Shown here one piece after another: positions 1 to 8,659 of a stretch of 64,000 bases of DNA. This stretch comes from Caulobacter sp. X (lineage in GTDB: Bacteria > Pseudomonadota > Alphaproteobacteria > Caulobacterales > Caulobacteraceae), in contig NZ_PEGF01000002.1 in the NCBI RefSeq assembly GCF_002742635.1, positions 682,001 to 746,000 on the forward strand, read 5' to 3'. The translations under genes and the position numbers were made by a program. Below the pieces are notes generated by a model. The model saw nothing but the letters and a program-made list of their open reading frames with translations, did no database searches and was not told the origin of the DNA. Each line of letters opens with the position of its first letter. The first letter of the stretch is position 1.

Positions 1-563
1 TTGGCGAAGGCGTTGCCAGGCAGGCCGTGGGTGTGGGGCAGGTGGTCGACGCCGGTCAGAAGCGAGCCGAAGTACATGCGGTTCTTCGGGATGCCGCCCA
101 CCGAAATGCCGCCGAAGCCGACGCCGTGATAGCCGCGCTCGCGCCCGATCAGCCGGGTCTTGGTCCCCTTGCCCCGGGCGCGGTGGTAGGCCAGCGCGAT
201 CTTCAGCGCCGTGTCGACCGACTCCGAGCCGCTGTTGGTGAAGAAGATGCGGTCGAGGCCCTTTGGCGTGATCTGCGCCAGGCGCGAGGCGAACTGGAAG
301 GCCAGCGGGTGGCCCATGTTGAAGCAGGGCGCGTAGTCCATCTCGGCGGCCTGCTTCTGGATCGCCTCGCGGATCTTCGGGCGGTCGTGGCCGGCGTTGA
401 CGCACCAGAGGCCCGAGGTCGCGTCCAGCACCTCGCGGCCCTCGGGCGTGCGGTACCACATGCCGCTGGCCGAGGAGAGCATGCGCGGATGGGCCTTGAA
501 CCGCCGGTTCGGCGTGAACGGCATCCAGAAGGCGTCGAGGTCGTTGGCGCCGAAGTCGGGCAT
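1..563 (-). CDS. Class III (omega-amino acid) aminotransferase, C-terminus outside window
   Basis: PLP-dependent class III aminotransferase of the omega-amino acid/beta-alanine:pyruvate type, probably moving an amino group from a polyamine breakdown product or beta-alanine to pyruvate. Reading from the ATG at 563-561 the N-terminus is MPDFGANDLDAFWMPFTPNR, followed by the family blocks SGLWCVNAGH, FTNSGSESVDTALK and YHGVGFGG; the lysine region lies beyond position 1. A purine-rich site (GGAGGA) sits just upstream of the start. It diverges from the GntR-type regulator at 698 with a palindrome between them, so it is probably controlled by that regulator together with the polyamine genes. Exact substrate is inferred from context only. 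Confidence 0.88.
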   Translation of the reverse strand, partial: MPDFGANDLDAFWMPFTPNRRFKAHPRMLSSASGMWYRTPEGREVLDATSGLWCVNAGHDRPKIREAIQKQAAEMDYAPCFNMGHPLAFQFASRLAQITPKGLDRIFFTNSGSESVDTALKIALAYHRARGKGTKTRLIGRERGYHGVGFGGISVGGIPKNRMYFGSLLTGVDHLPHTHGLPGNAFA

Positions 564-645
564 GGCGGGTCTTCCTCCAAGCGCGTCAGGCGAAGTGTGT
601 GCGGTTCGCCGCCCGGACGCGCGCCACTAAAGAGTGAGCGCTTGC

Positions 646-659
646 ATTGTGATCGCAAT
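646..659. promoter_or_regulatory. Predicted GntR operator in the divergent promoter region
   Basis: ATTGTGATCGCAAT is a near-perfect dyad (TTGTGA/TCGCAA) between the divergent aminotransferase (start 563) and regulator (start 698). A sister copy with the same TGTGATC core occurs upstream of puuC at 1404-1415. FadR/GntR regulators bind short palindromes of this kind; assignment to the neighbouring regulator is inference. Confidence 0.55.
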
Positions 660-697
660 TACGCGTCAACTTGCAAGCCCTTCACGGAAAGTCCGGG

Positions 698-1369
698 ATG
701 AAGACCCGCAAGCCGCTCGCCGATCAGACAGCCGTGCACGACCAGGTGTACGAGGCGATCCGGCAGGCGCTGATCACCGGGCGCATCGCGCCGGGCAAGG
801 GCGTGTCCCTACGCAGCCTGGCCGCCGAGCTGGGTGTCTCGCCGATGCCGGTGCGCGACGCGGTCCGGCGGCTGGCGGCCGAGCGGGCCCTGGCGATCAA
901 TCCGGCCAACAAGCGCCTGTCGGTGCCTTCGCTGACCGCCGACCGGCTGGAGCAGCTGTCCCTGGCCCGCCTGTGGGTCGAGCCGGAGCTGGCGGCGCGG
1001 GCGGCGCTGAACGCCGACGCCAGCTTGGTGCGTCAGCTGCAAGCCATCGACGCCGACGTCGACGAGGCCCTGCGGCTGGGCGATGTCGACCGCTACATGA
1101 CCGCCAACCACGCCTTCCACTTCGCGATCTACGAGCGGGCCGGGGCCGAGGTGCTGGAGGCCATGGCCGGCGGTCTCTGGCTGCAGGTTGGGCCGTTCAT
1201 GCGGGTGGTGTTCGGCCGGGTGGGGGCCGACGGCCTGGTCGCCGACCGCCACGCCGAGGCGATCGCCGCGCTCAAGGCCAAGGATCCCGACGGCGCCCGT
1301 CGCGCCATCGCCGCTGACCTTTCCGAGGGCATGGACAAGATGCGCGCGGCCGTGGAGGCCAGCGCGTGA
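698..1369 (+). CDS. GntR-family (FCD domain) transcriptional regulator
   Basis: DNA-binding regulator with an N-terminal winged helix (about residues 10-75, containing SLRSLAAELGVSPMPVRDAV) and a C-terminal all-helical FCD ligand-binding domain (about 85-215) with His residues in NHAFHFAIY that in this family help bind a metal or acid ligand. An in-frame TTG at 671 would add nine residues, but ATG 698 has GGAAAG about 6 bases upstream and gives the usual MKTRKPL-type start. It lies between an aminotransferase and the polyamine operon, each preceded by a TGTGATC palindrome, so it probably controls both and itself. Ligand unknown; a polyamine-derived acid or amide is a guess. Confidence 0.88.
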   Translation: MKTRKPLADQTAVHDQVYEAIRQALITGRIAPGKGVSLRSLAAELGVSPMPVRDAVRRLAAERALAINPANKRLSVPSLTADRLEQLSLARLWVEPELAARAALNADASLVRQLQAIDADVDEALRLGDVDRYMTANHAFHFAIYERAGAEVLEAMAGGLWLQVGPFMRVVFGRVGADGLVADRHAEAIAALKAKDPDGARRAIAADLSEGMDKMRAAVEASA

Positions 1370-1403
1370 GCGGCCGGCTTGACAGCGCTCAAGTCCGCGC
1401 GAA

Positions 1404-1415
1404 CTGTGATCACAA
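1404..1415. promoter_or_regulatory. Predicted GntR operator upstream of puuC
   Basis: CTGTGATCACAA contains the perfect 10-bp palindrome TGTGATCACA (1405-1414). It lies 18 bases before the TTG start of puuC, where a bound repressor would block transcription or early elongation. It matches the element at 646-659 except at the centre and outer edge. Confidence 0.55.
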
Positions 1416-1433
1416 TATTAGGGATCTACACCC

Positions 1434-2924
1434 TTGACCCTGCCCGCCGATATCGCCGAGCGCCTGGCGCGCCTTGCTCTTCCGAGCCAGGCGGTTATCG
1501 ACGGCGCGCACGCCGACGCGATGTCGGGTCAGACCTTCGACAATGTCTCGCCGCGCGACGGCAAGCTGCTGAACACCGTCGCCGCCTGCCAGAAGGAGGA
1601 CGTGGCCCTGGCGGTCTTCGCCGCCCGCACGGCCTTCGAGGACGGCCGCTGGCGCGACCAGGGGCCGCGCGCCAAGAAGGCGACGCTGTTCCGCCTGGCC
1701 GAGCTGATGGAGCGCGACGCCGACGAGCTGGCCCTGCTGGAGAGCCTCGACGTCGGCAAGCCGATCAGCGACGCGCGCAATGTCGACATCCCGCTCGCGA
1801 TCAACACCTGCCGCTGGTACGCCGAGGCGCTGGACAAGGTCTATGGCGAGGTCGGAGCTTCTCCCGTGGATCGCCTGAGCTACGCGGTCCACGAGCCGCT
1901 GGGCGTGATCGGGGCGATCGTGCCGTGGAACTTCCCGCTGCACATGGCGATGTGGAAGGTCGCCCCGGCGCTCGCCATGGGCAATTCGGTGGTGCTGAAA
2001 CCGGCCGAGGAGTCGCCGCTGACGGCCCTGAAGCTGGGCGCGCTCGCCCTGGAAGCGGGGCTCCCGGCAGGGGTCTTGAACGTCGTCCCCGGTCCGGGCG
2101 CGGTCACCGGCGAGGCGCTGGCCCTGTCGATGGACGTCGACATGATCGCCTTCACCGGCTCGGGTCCGGTCGGCCGCAAGCTGATGGAGTATTCGGCCCG
2201 CTCGAACCTGAAGCGGATCAGCCTGGAGCTGGGCGGCAAGTCGCCCCAGATCGTCTTCGCCGACTGCCCCGACCTGGAGGCCGCCGCCCAGGCCGCCGCC
2301 TGGGGCGTGTTCTATAACCAGGGCGAGGTCTGCACCGCCGCCTCGCGCCTGCTGGTTGAGGCCTCGATCAAGGAGGCCTTCGTCGAGCGGGTCGCCGAGG
2401 TGGCCAAGGGCATGAAGGTCGGCGACCCGCTGGACCCCTCCACCCAGTTCGGGGCCATGGTCAGCGAGCGGCAGATGAACACCGCGCTCGGCTACATCGC
2501 CATCGCCGGCACGCAGGGCGCGCGGCGGGTGCTGGGCGGCGGCCAGGTGCTGAAGGAGACCGGCGGCTTCTATGTCGAGCCGACCATTTTCGACCGCCTG
2601 CAGCCCAGCCACGCCCTGGCCCGCGAGGAGGTGTTCGGGCCGGTCCTGGGGGTGATGAGCTTCACCACCGAGGACGAGGCGATCGCGCTCGCCAACGACA
2701 CCGTCTATGGCCTGGCCGCGGGCCTGTGGACCTCGGACGTCAACCGCGCCCTGCGCGGCGCGCGGCGGCTGAAGGCCGGACTCGTCTGGGTCAATGGCTG
2801 GGACGCCTGCGACATCACCATGCCGTTCGGGGGCTTCAAGCAGTCCGGCTTTGGCCGTGACCGCAGCCTTCATGCGTTGCACAAGTACGCCGACCTGAAG
2901 TCGGTGTCCGTGACGCTGAGGTGA
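1434..2924 (+). CDS. puuC: Gamma-glutamyl-gamma-aminobutyraldehyde dehydrogenase
   Basis: NAD(P)-dependent aldehyde dehydrogenase, 496 residues, close to E. coli PuuC along its whole length from memory (LALLESLDVGKPI, RWYAEALDKVYGEV, SLHALHKYADLKS). It would oxidise gamma-glutamyl-gamma-aminobutyraldehyde to gamma-glutamyl-GABA in putrescine breakdown. Visible motifs are IVPWNF in the cofactor fold, the general-base Glu near 265 in LELGGKS, and the catalytic Cys near 300 in GEVCTAAS. The only suitable start is TTG 1434, with GGGA about 10 bases upstream; the next in-frame ATG would remove conserved sequence. It is the first gene of the polyamine operon and overlaps the next reading frame slightly. 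Confidence 0.9.
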   Translation: MTLPADIAERLARLALPSQAVIDGAHADAMSGQTFDNVSPRDGKLLNTVAACQKEDVALAVFAARTAFEDGRWRDQGPRAKKATLFRLAELMERDADELALLESLDVGKPISDARNVDIPLAINTCRWYAEALDKVYGEVGASPVDRLSYAVHEPLGVIGAIVPWNFPLHMAMWKVAPALAMGNSVVLKPAEESPLTALKLGALALEAGLPAGVLNVVPGPGAVTGEALALSMDVDMIAFTGSGPVGRKLMEYSARSNLKRISLELGGKSPQIVFADCPDLEAAAQAAAWGVFYNQGEVCTAASRLLVEASIKEAFVERVAEVAKGMKVGDPLDPSTQFGAMVSERQMNTALGYIAIAGTQGARRVLGGGQVLKETGGFYVEPTIFDRLQPSHALAREEVFGPVLGVMSFTTEDEAIALANDTVYGLAAGLWTSDVNRALRGARRLKAGLVWVNGWDACDITMPFGGFKQSGFGRDRSLHALHKYADLKSVSVTLR

Positions 2925-2929
2925 CTTCC

Positions 2930-4378
2930 ATGCCCCATCTGAATCTCGTTGAAACCGAAGCCTTCATCGACGGCCTCTGGGTCCAGGGCGACCAGACGTT
3001 CGACGTGCTCAATCCCGCCGACGGGACGGTGATCGCCCAGGTCGCCGACCTGGGCGCGGCCGAGACGACGCTGGCCATCGACGCCGCGCACCGGGCCTTC
3101 CCCGCCTGGGCCGCGCGGACCGCCAAGGAGCGGGGGGCGATCCTGCGCCGGTGGAGCGACCTGATGCTCGCCCACGCCGACGACCTGGCCCGCCTGATGA
3201 CCGCCGAGCAGGGCAAGCCTCTCGCGGAAGCCAAGGGCGAGGTCGCCTACGGGGCGGCGTTCATCGACTGGTTCGCCGACGAGGCCAAGCGCGCCTACGG
3301 CCAAACCATCCCGACGCCGATGCCGGGCAAGCGCCTGGTCTCGATCAAGCAGCCCGTGGGCGTGTGCGCGGCCATCGCGCCGTGGAACTTCCCGATCGCC
3401 ATGATCACCCGCAAGGTCGGCCCGGCCCTGGCCTCGGGCTGCACCGTGGTGGTCAAGCCGGCAGCCGAGACGCCGCTGTGCGCGCTCGCTATCGCCCGCC
3501 TGGCGATCGAGGCGGGCGTGCCGGCGGGCGTGCTGAACGTCGTGACGACCACCAACTCCAGCGCGGTCGGCAAGACGCTGTGCGAGGACGGCCGGGTGCG
3601 GAAGCTGTCGTTCACCGGCTCCACCCCGATCGGCAAGGTGCTGTACGAGCAGTGCGCCGGCACGATGAAGAAGCTCTCGCTGGAGCTGGGCGGCAACGCG
3701 CCCTTCATCGTCTTCGACGACGCCGACCTCGAGGCCGCCGTCGACGGCGCCATCGCCAGCAAGTACCGCAACACCGGCCAGACCTGCGTCTGCGCCAACC
3801 GGCTGATCGTGCAGTCGGGCATCCACGACGCCTTCGTCGCGCGCCTCGCTGAAAAGGTCGCGGCCATGAAGGTCGGACCGGGCACGGGCGAGGGCGTCCA
3901 GATCGGTCCGCTGATCAACGACAAGGCCATCCAGAAGGTCGAGGCCCTGGTGCGCGAGGCCGTGGCGGGCGGCGCCAAGGCGGTGGTCGGCGGCGACCGT
4001 CACAGCCTGGGCGGCCTCTTCTACCAGCCGACCGTGCTGTCGGGCGCGACTCCGGACATGCGCCTGTTCAACGAGGAGATCTTCGGCCCGGTCGCGCCGG
4101 TCGTGAAGTTCGACACCGAGCAGGAAGCGATCGATCTCGCCAACGCCACGCCCTTCGGCCTGGCGTCCTACTTCTACAGCCGCGACGTCGCCCGCTGCTG
4201 GCGCGTGGCCGAGAAGATCGAGGCCGGCATGGTCGGGATCAACGAAGGCCTGATCTCCACCGAGGTCGCGCCGTTCGGCGGCGTCAAGGAAAGCGGCCTT
4301 GGCCGTGAGGGCAGCTCCGAGGGGCTCGAGGAGTATCTGGAGACCAAGTACCTGTGCTTTGGCGGGGTGGCTGGATGA
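2930..4378 (+). CDS. gabD: Succinate-semialdehyde dehydrogenase
   Basis: Aldehyde dehydrogenase of the GabD/DavD group (482 residues), oxidising succinate semialdehyde to succinate, the last step from putrescine through GABA into the TCA cycle. Signatures are AAIAPWNFPIAMITRKVGPA, the Glu in LELGGNAPF and the nucleophile Cys near 286 in GQTCVCANR. ATG 2930 was preferred over GTG 2921, which overlaps the puuC stop, because GAGG lies 9 bases before the ATG and MPHLNLVETEAFIDG is the normal family start. Six bases separate it from puuC; it ends in an ATGA overlap with the next gene, so the three are almost surely co-translated. Confidence 0.9.
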   Translation: MPHLNLVETEAFIDGLWVQGDQTFDVLNPADGTVIAQVADLGAAETTLAIDAAHRAFPAWAARTAKERGAILRRWSDLMLAHADDLARLMTAEQGKPLAEAKGEVAYGAAFIDWFADEAKRAYGQTIPTPMPGKRLVSIKQPVGVCAAIAPWNFPIAMITRKVGPALASGCTVVVKPAAETPLCALAIARLAIEAGVPAGVLNVVTTTNSSAVGKTLCEDGRVRKLSFTGSTPIGKVLYEQCAGTMKKLSLELGGNAPFIVFDDADLEAAVDGAIASKYRNTGQTCVCANRLIVQSGIHDAFVARLAEKVAAMKVGPGTGEGVQIGPLINDKAIQKVEALVREAVAGGAKAVVGGDRHSLGGLFYQPTVLSGATPDMRLFNEEIFGPVAPVVKFDTEQEAIDLANATPFGLASYFYSRDVARCWRVAEKIEAGMVGINEGLISTEVAPFGGVKESGLGREGSSEGLEEYLETKYLCFGGVAG

Positions 4379-5739
4379 GCCAAGCCGCCGTCGCCGCCCG
4401 CCCGCTCTCCGACCTGCTGACCGCCGAACGCGCGCGGTTCACGGCCGAGCATCCGCGCTCGGCCGCCATGGCCAAGGCGACGTCGGCGCACTGGCGCGGC
4501 GGGGCGCCGATGCACTGGATGAACGATTGGGCGAGCCCCTCGCCGATCTTCGCCGCCCAGGGCGTCGGGGCCCAGATCACCGACGTCGATGGCAAGCTCT
4601 ATGACGACTTCTGCCTGGGCGACACGCCGTCGATGTTCGGGCACGGCGATCCGTCGGTGGCGGCGGCAGTGTCCGACCAGATCAAGCGCGGGGCAGGCTT
4701 CATGCTGCCGACGGCGTCGGCCGCCATCGTCGGCAAGCTCTTGGCCGAGCGCTTTGGCCTGCCGCTGTGGCAGACGGCGACCACGGCCAGCGACGCCAAC
4801 CGCGCGGCGATCCGCTGGGCGCGGGCGGTCACCGGCCGGCCGGTCATCCTGGTGTTCGACGGCTGCTACCACGGCATGGTCGACGACGCCTTTGTGGTGC
4901 TGAAGGACGGGCAGCGCGTCATGAAGCCGGGCCTGCTGGGCCAGGTCCACGACCTGACCGCCACCACCTGGGTCGTGCCGTTCAACGACCTCGCCGCGCT
5001 GGAAAACGCCCTGGCCTCGGACCAGGTCGCCGCCGTCCTGGCCGAGCCGGTGATGACCAACTGCGGGATGATCCTGCCCGAGCCTGGCTTCCACGCGGCC
5101 CTGCGCCGGCTGACCCGCGACGCGGGGACCCTGCTGATCATCGACGAGACCCACACGATCTCGACTGGTCCCGGCGGCTACACCCGCGCCCATGGGCTGG
5201 AGCCGGACGTCTTCGTGCTGGGCAAGGCCATCGCCGGCGGCGTGCCGGCGGCCGTGTGGGGCGTGACCGCCGAGCTCTCGGCGCGGATGGACGAAGCCCA
5301 GGCGCGGATCGGTCCGGGCCAGTCGGGCATCGGCACCACGCTCTCGGGCAATGCGCTCGCCATGGCCGCCATGCGCGCCATGCTGACCGAGGTGATGACC
5401 GACGCCGCCTATGCGAAGATGCTGGCCGGCGCCGAGCGGCTGGTGGCGGGGCTGAAGAGCGTCATCGCGGCGCGCAAGCTGCCCTGGTCCGTCGTCCATG
5501 TCGGCGCGCGGGTGGAGCTGGTCTTCGCCGATCCGCCGCCCAAGAACGCCGCCCAGATGCGGAAAGTGCTGGACCACGAGGCGGTGGAAGCGCTGCATTT
5601 GTGGCTGATCAACCGAGGGGTGCTGATCGCGCCCTTCCACAACATGATGCTGGTCTCGCCCGTCACCGACGACGCGGCGATCGACCGGCTGGTCGCGGCC
5701 GTCGATGGGTTCGCGGTCGAGATCGGGGAGATGAACTAA
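4375..5739 (+). CDS. Class III aminotransferase (glutamate-1-semialdehyde mutase-like), polyamine operon
   Basis: PLP-dependent fold type I enzyme, 454 residues. Visible blocks are the phosphate-binding and substrate region TATTASDANRAAIRWAR, the Asp of IIDETHT that holds the pyridine nitrogen, and the Schiff-base Lys near 284 in VLGKAIAGG. The fold resembles glutamate-1-semialdehyde aminomutases, but its place between gabD and puuA suggests transamination of GABA or an aminoaldehyde. It starts in an ATGA overlap with gabD. Its stop is part of TAATGA, where a 64-codon ORF through the following repeat begins. The true amino donor cannot be read from sequence. Confidence 0.8.
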   Translation: MSQAAVAARPLSDLLTAERARFTAEHPRSAAMAKATSAHWRGGAPMHWMNDWASPSPIFAAQGVGAQITDVDGKLYDDFCLGDTPSMFGHGDPSVAAAVSDQIKRGAGFMLPTASAAIVGKLLAERFGLPLWQTATTASDANRAAIRWARAVTGRPVILVFDGCYHGMVDDAFVVLKDGQRVMKPGLLGQVHDLTATTWVVPFNDLAALENALASDQVAAVLAEPVMTNCGMILPEPGFHAALRRLTRDAGTLLIIDETHTISTGPGGYTRAHGLEPDVFVLGKAIAGGVPAAVWGVTAELSARMDEAQARIGPGQSGIGTTLSGNALAMAAMRAMLTEVMTDAAYAKMLAGAERLVAGLKSVIAARKLPWSVVHVGARVELVFADPPPKNAAQMRKVLDHEAVEALHLWLINRGVLIAPFHNMMLVSPVTDDAAIDRLVAAVDGFAVEIGEMN

Positions 5740-5933
5740 TGAGCGGCGCAATGGCGGAAACCCTCTCCCGGAGGGAGAGGGCGGGGCCCAAGGCGAAGCC
5801 TTGGGAGGGTGAGGGGTTCCAACCTCGACCGGCTCTGCGCCCTGACTTTTCCGGAAACGCTCAAACCCCTCACCCCCCCACGTCCTGCGGACGCGGGTCC
5901 CGCCCTCTCCCCAGGGGAGAGGGGTCATGGTGA
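5739..5933 (+). other. ORF through repeat linking the aminotransferase to puuA
   Basis: A 64-codon open frame starts at an ATG overlapping the upstream stop (TAATG) and ends with a TGA at 5931-5933, inside the first codons of puuA (ATG 5927). It consists almost wholly of translated repeat sequence and resembles no protein I know. It may serve only to carry ribosomes across the repeat. Whether it is translated is unknown. Confidence 0.3.
5760..5925. repeat. Composite inverted repeat, family A (copy 1)
   Basis: Two inverted halves of about 55 bases flank about 45 unlike bases. The outer ends form small hairpins of the type CCCTCTCCC/GGGAGAGGG, and the halves share GGGCGGGACCC-type cores and GGGAGGGTGAGGGGT. 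The same arrangement recurs near 15302, 33164, 39631 and 61901. The right-hand end (GGGGAGAGG) forms the Shine-Dalgarno sequence of puuA. Confidence 0.85.
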
Positions 5934-7306
5934 TGGTCGCCGACCCACAAGAATGCCGGGACTTCCTGGCCGCCAACCCTCAGGTGCGGTTTGTGGAGGT
6001 GTTCTTCACCAGCATGACCGGCGTGCCGCGCGGCAAGCGGCTGCGGGTGCATGAGCTGGAGGCGATCTACAATTACGGCCGCTTCCTGCCGGGCTCGATC
6101 CTGGTGGTCGACACCACCGGCGCCGACTGCGAGGACACCGGGCTCGTCTGGGAGGACGGCGACGCCGACCGCCGCGCGCGGCCCGTGCCCGGGACCCTGA
6201 CGCTCGCGCCCTGGCTTGGCCCCGACGTCGCCCAGGTGATGCTGTCGCTGTACGAGCTGGACGGGACGCCCAACGACCTCGACCCGCGCCACGTGCTGCA
6301 ACGGGTGCTGGACCGCTACGCCGCCGATGGCCTGACGCCGGTCGCGGCTTGCGAGCTGGAATACTACCTGGTCGACCTGCAACGCGGTCCGCGCGGCGAG
6401 CTCTTGCCCGCCAAGTCGGCCCTGACCGGCCAGGCGCCGACCGGCATCCAGGTCTACGGCTTGCCCGAGCTGGAGGCCCACGCCCCGTTCCTGCGCGAGC
6501 TGTGGGACGTGGCCGACACCATCGGCGTTCCATTGGAGGGCGCGATCTCGGAGTTCGCGCCGGGCCAGGTCGAGCTGACCCTGACGCACAAGCCCGACGC
6601 CCTGCGCGCGGCCGACGACGCGGTGCTCTACAAGCGCGCCGCCAAGGGCGTCGCCCTGCGCCACGGTTGCGAGGCGACCTTCATGGCCAAGCCCTGGAGC
6701 GACCGGGCCGGCAACGGCTTCCACGTCCATCTCAGCGTCAACGACGCGGCCGGGAACAACCTCTGCGCCAGCGAGGACCTCGAGGGCTCGGACCTGCTCA
6801 AGCACGCGATCGGCGGCATGAAGGCGCTGCTGGGCGAGGGCATGGCGATCCTGGCGCCGAACGCCAACAGCTATCGCCGCTTCAAGGCCAACAGCTACGC
6901 GCCGGTCGCGCCGACCTGGGGCGTCAACAACCGCACCGTCAGCCTCCGCGTGCCGGCAGGCCCGCCCAAGACCCGCCACGTCGAGCACCGCGTCGCCGGG
7001 GCCGACGCCAACCCGTACCTGGTGCTGGCCGTGCTGCTGGCCAGCGCCCACCACGGGATCACCCAGAAGCTCGATCCCGGCCCGGCCGTGGTCGGCGACG
7101 GCTACGCGGCGGCGGCCAAGGAGAACATCCGGCTGCCCAACAACTGGTTCGCGGCCGTCGACCTCTTCGAGCAGTCGACGGTGCTGCGCGACTACCTCGG
7201 CGACCGCTTCGTGGACATGTTCGTGTCGGTCAAGCGCACGGAACAGGCGCGCTTCTTCGAGGTGGTCACGGAGTTGGATTTCGACTGGTACCTGCGCAAC
7301 GCGTGA
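5927..7306 (+). CDS. puuA: Gamma-glutamylputrescine synthetase (glutamine synthetase family)
   Basis: ATP-dependent ligase of the type III glutamine synthetase family, 459 residues, joining glutamate to putrescine as the first step of the Puu pathway. It shows the N-terminal beta-grasp segment FVEVFFTSMTGVPRGKRL, the metal-binding ELEYYLVD, the catalytic ATFMAKPW and HVHLSVND, and the ATP/Glu-site ANSYRRF and GVNNRTVSLRVP. The C-terminus DFDWYLRNA resembles that of E. coli PuuA. The ribosome binding site is the end of the upstream repeat; a second ATG six bases on (5933) is possible. A second, more SpuB-like paralogue lies at 13895. Confidence 0.88.
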   Translation: MVMVADPQECRDFLAANPQVRFVEVFFTSMTGVPRGKRLRVHELEAIYNYGRFLPGSILVVDTTGADCEDTGLVWEDGDADRRARPVPGTLTLAPWLGPDVAQVMLSLYELDGTPNDLDPRHVLQRVLDRYAADGLTPVAACELEYYLVDLQRGPRGELLPAKSALTGQAPTGIQVYGLPELEAHAPFLRELWDVADTIGVPLEGAISEFAPGQVELTLTHKPDALRAADDAVLYKRAAKGVALRHGCEATFMAKPWSDRAGNGFHVHLSVNDAAGNNLCASEDLEGSDLLKHAIGGMKALLGEGMAILAPNANSYRRFKANSYAPVAPTWGVNNRTVSLRVPAGPPKTRHVEHRVAGADANPYLVLAVLLASAHHGITQKLDPGPAVVGDGYAAAAKENIRLPNNWFAAVDLFEQSTVLRDYLGDRFVDMFVSVKRTEQARFFEVVTELDFDWYLRNA

Positions 7307-7317
7307 GGTTGCGTGAG

Positions 7318-7352
7318 GAGGGTTTCCCCTCTCCATCCAAGGGGAGGGACCG
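7318..7352. repeat. Half copy of family A repeat
   Basis: The stretch after puuA contains CCCCTCTCC...GGGGAGGGA, matching the outer hairpin of the family A repeat without its inverted partner. It could act as a weak transcript-stabilising hairpin between puuA and the transporter genes. Confidence 0.5.
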
Positions 7353-7410
7353 AGCTTGTGCCGAGAACGTCATGTCCGTCGTCGGACGATCTAGAGGGAG
7401 ATAGGGGACC

Positions 7411-8502
7411 ATGAGCACCATCACGCGGAGAGGCCTGAACCGCCGCTCGCTGCTGACGGCCACCGGCGCCGCCGCGATCGGCCTGACCTTCACCGCCTGC
7501 GGCCAGAAGCCCAAGGCGCCGACGAACGGCGAAGAGCCCAAGCTGAACTTCTACAACTGGGACACCTATATCGGCGAAACCACGCTGGGCGACTTCAAGA
7601 AGGCCACCGGCGTCGACGTGAACATGAGCCTGTTCGCGACCAACGACGAGCTGTTCGCCAAGCTGAAGGCCGGCAATCCCGGCTTCGACGTGGTGGTGCC
7701 GTCGAACGAGTTCGTGACCCGCATGAGCCAGGCCGGCATGCTCGAGCCGCTGGACCACGCCAAGATCCCGAACATCAAGAACATCGACCCGTCGTTCCTC
7801 AATCCGGACTTCGACCCGGGCCGCAAGTACTCGATGCCCTACACCTGGCTGCTGCTGGGCATCGGCTATCGCAAGAGCAAGGTGAAGGGCGTGCCCGACA
7901 GCTGGAAGTGGCTGTTTGACAGCGATCAGTACAAGGGCCGCATCGCCCTGCTGTCGGAAAGCGCCGACCTGGTGCGCCTGGCCGCCAAGTACCTGGGCCA
8001 CTCGGTCAACAACATCCCCGAGGACATGCTGCCGAAGATCGAGCAGATGCTGATCAAGCAGAAGCCGTTCGTGAAGGCCTTCCACGACGACAACGGCCAG
8101 GACCTCTTGGCCTCGGGCGAGGTGGACCTGGTGCTGGAGTACAACGGCGACATCGCCCAGGTGATGAAGGACGACCCGGACCTGGACTTCGTGGTGCCGA
8201 AGGAAGGCAGCTTGATCAACTCCGACACCCTGTGCATCCCGAAGGGCGCGCCGCGGCCGAACAACGCCCACGCCTTCATCAACTACCTGCTGGACGCGCA
8301 GGCCGGGGCCGAGATCAGCAAGACGATCCTGTACCCGACGCCAAACGCGGCGGCCAAGGCGCTGATGCCGGACGACTACAAGAACAACAAGGTCATCTTC
8401 CCGCCCGCCGACGTCATGGCCAAGTGCGAGTACGGCGCCTTCGAGGGGGCGGAAAAGGCCAGCCAGTACGAGGAACTGATCACCCGGGTGCGGGCGGCGT
8501 AG
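7411..8502 (+). CDS. potF: Polyamine ABC transporter, substrate-binding protein
   Basis: Periplasmic PotD/PotF-type binding protein, 363 residues, that would capture putrescine or spermidine. It starts with a twin-arginine signal (NRRSLLTATGAAA) ending in a Cys within FTAC, suggesting Tat export and perhaps lipid anchoring, though Phe at -3 is not a classical lipobox. The mature part begins LNFYNWDTYIGETTL, the hallmark of this family, and has VVVPSNEFV and DLVLEYNGD, regions that line the polyamine pocket. GGGAG and AGGGGA precede ATG 7411. Permeases and ATPase follow on the same strand. Putrescine versus spermidine preference is not settled. Confidence 0.9.
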   Translation: MSTITRRGLNRRSLLTATGAAAIGLTFTACGQKPKAPTNGEEPKLNFYNWDTYIGETTLGDFKKATGVDVNMSLFATNDELFAKLKAGNPGFDVVVPSNEFVTRMSQAGMLEPLDHAKIPNIKNIDPSFLNPDFDPGRKYSMPYTWLLLGIGYRKSKVKGVPDSWKWLFDSDQYKGRIALLSESADLVRLAAKYLGHSVNNIPEDMLPKIEQMLIKQKPFVKAFHDDNGQDLLASGEVDLVLEYNGDIAQVMKDDPDLDFVVPKEGSLINSDTLCIPKGAPRPNNAHAFINYLLDAQAGAEISKTILYPTPNAAAKALMPDDYKNNKVIFPPADVMAKCEYGAFEGAEKASQYEELITRVRAA

Positions 8503-8521
8503 GGGGAGCGGCGAGGGTGCG

Positions 8522-8638
8522 TTCCTCCCCCGCGATGCGGGGGAGGTGGCCCAGAGGGCCGGAGGGGGCCAGCTCGGCCGACTTCCAGCTCGCCCCCTCA
8601 GTCGCTCCGCGACAGCTCCCCCGCATCGCGGGGGAGCA
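8522..8638. repeat. Composite repeat, family B (copy 1)
   Basis: Two inverted halves built from CTCCCCCGC...GCGGGGGAGGTGG and GCC-rich hairpins, separated by a short spacer. The potH reading frame stays open back through the element to a GTG at 8546, so an N-terminally extended product is possible but unlikely. The element lies between the binding protein and first permease genes. Confidence 0.85.
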
Positions 8639-8659
8639 TCTTTGATAGCGGGGAATGGA

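Noticed and set aside
8546..8659. Longer potH start inside the repeat
   Set aside because: The extra 38 residues are repeat translation with no membrane or signal character; ATG 8660 has its own ribosome site.
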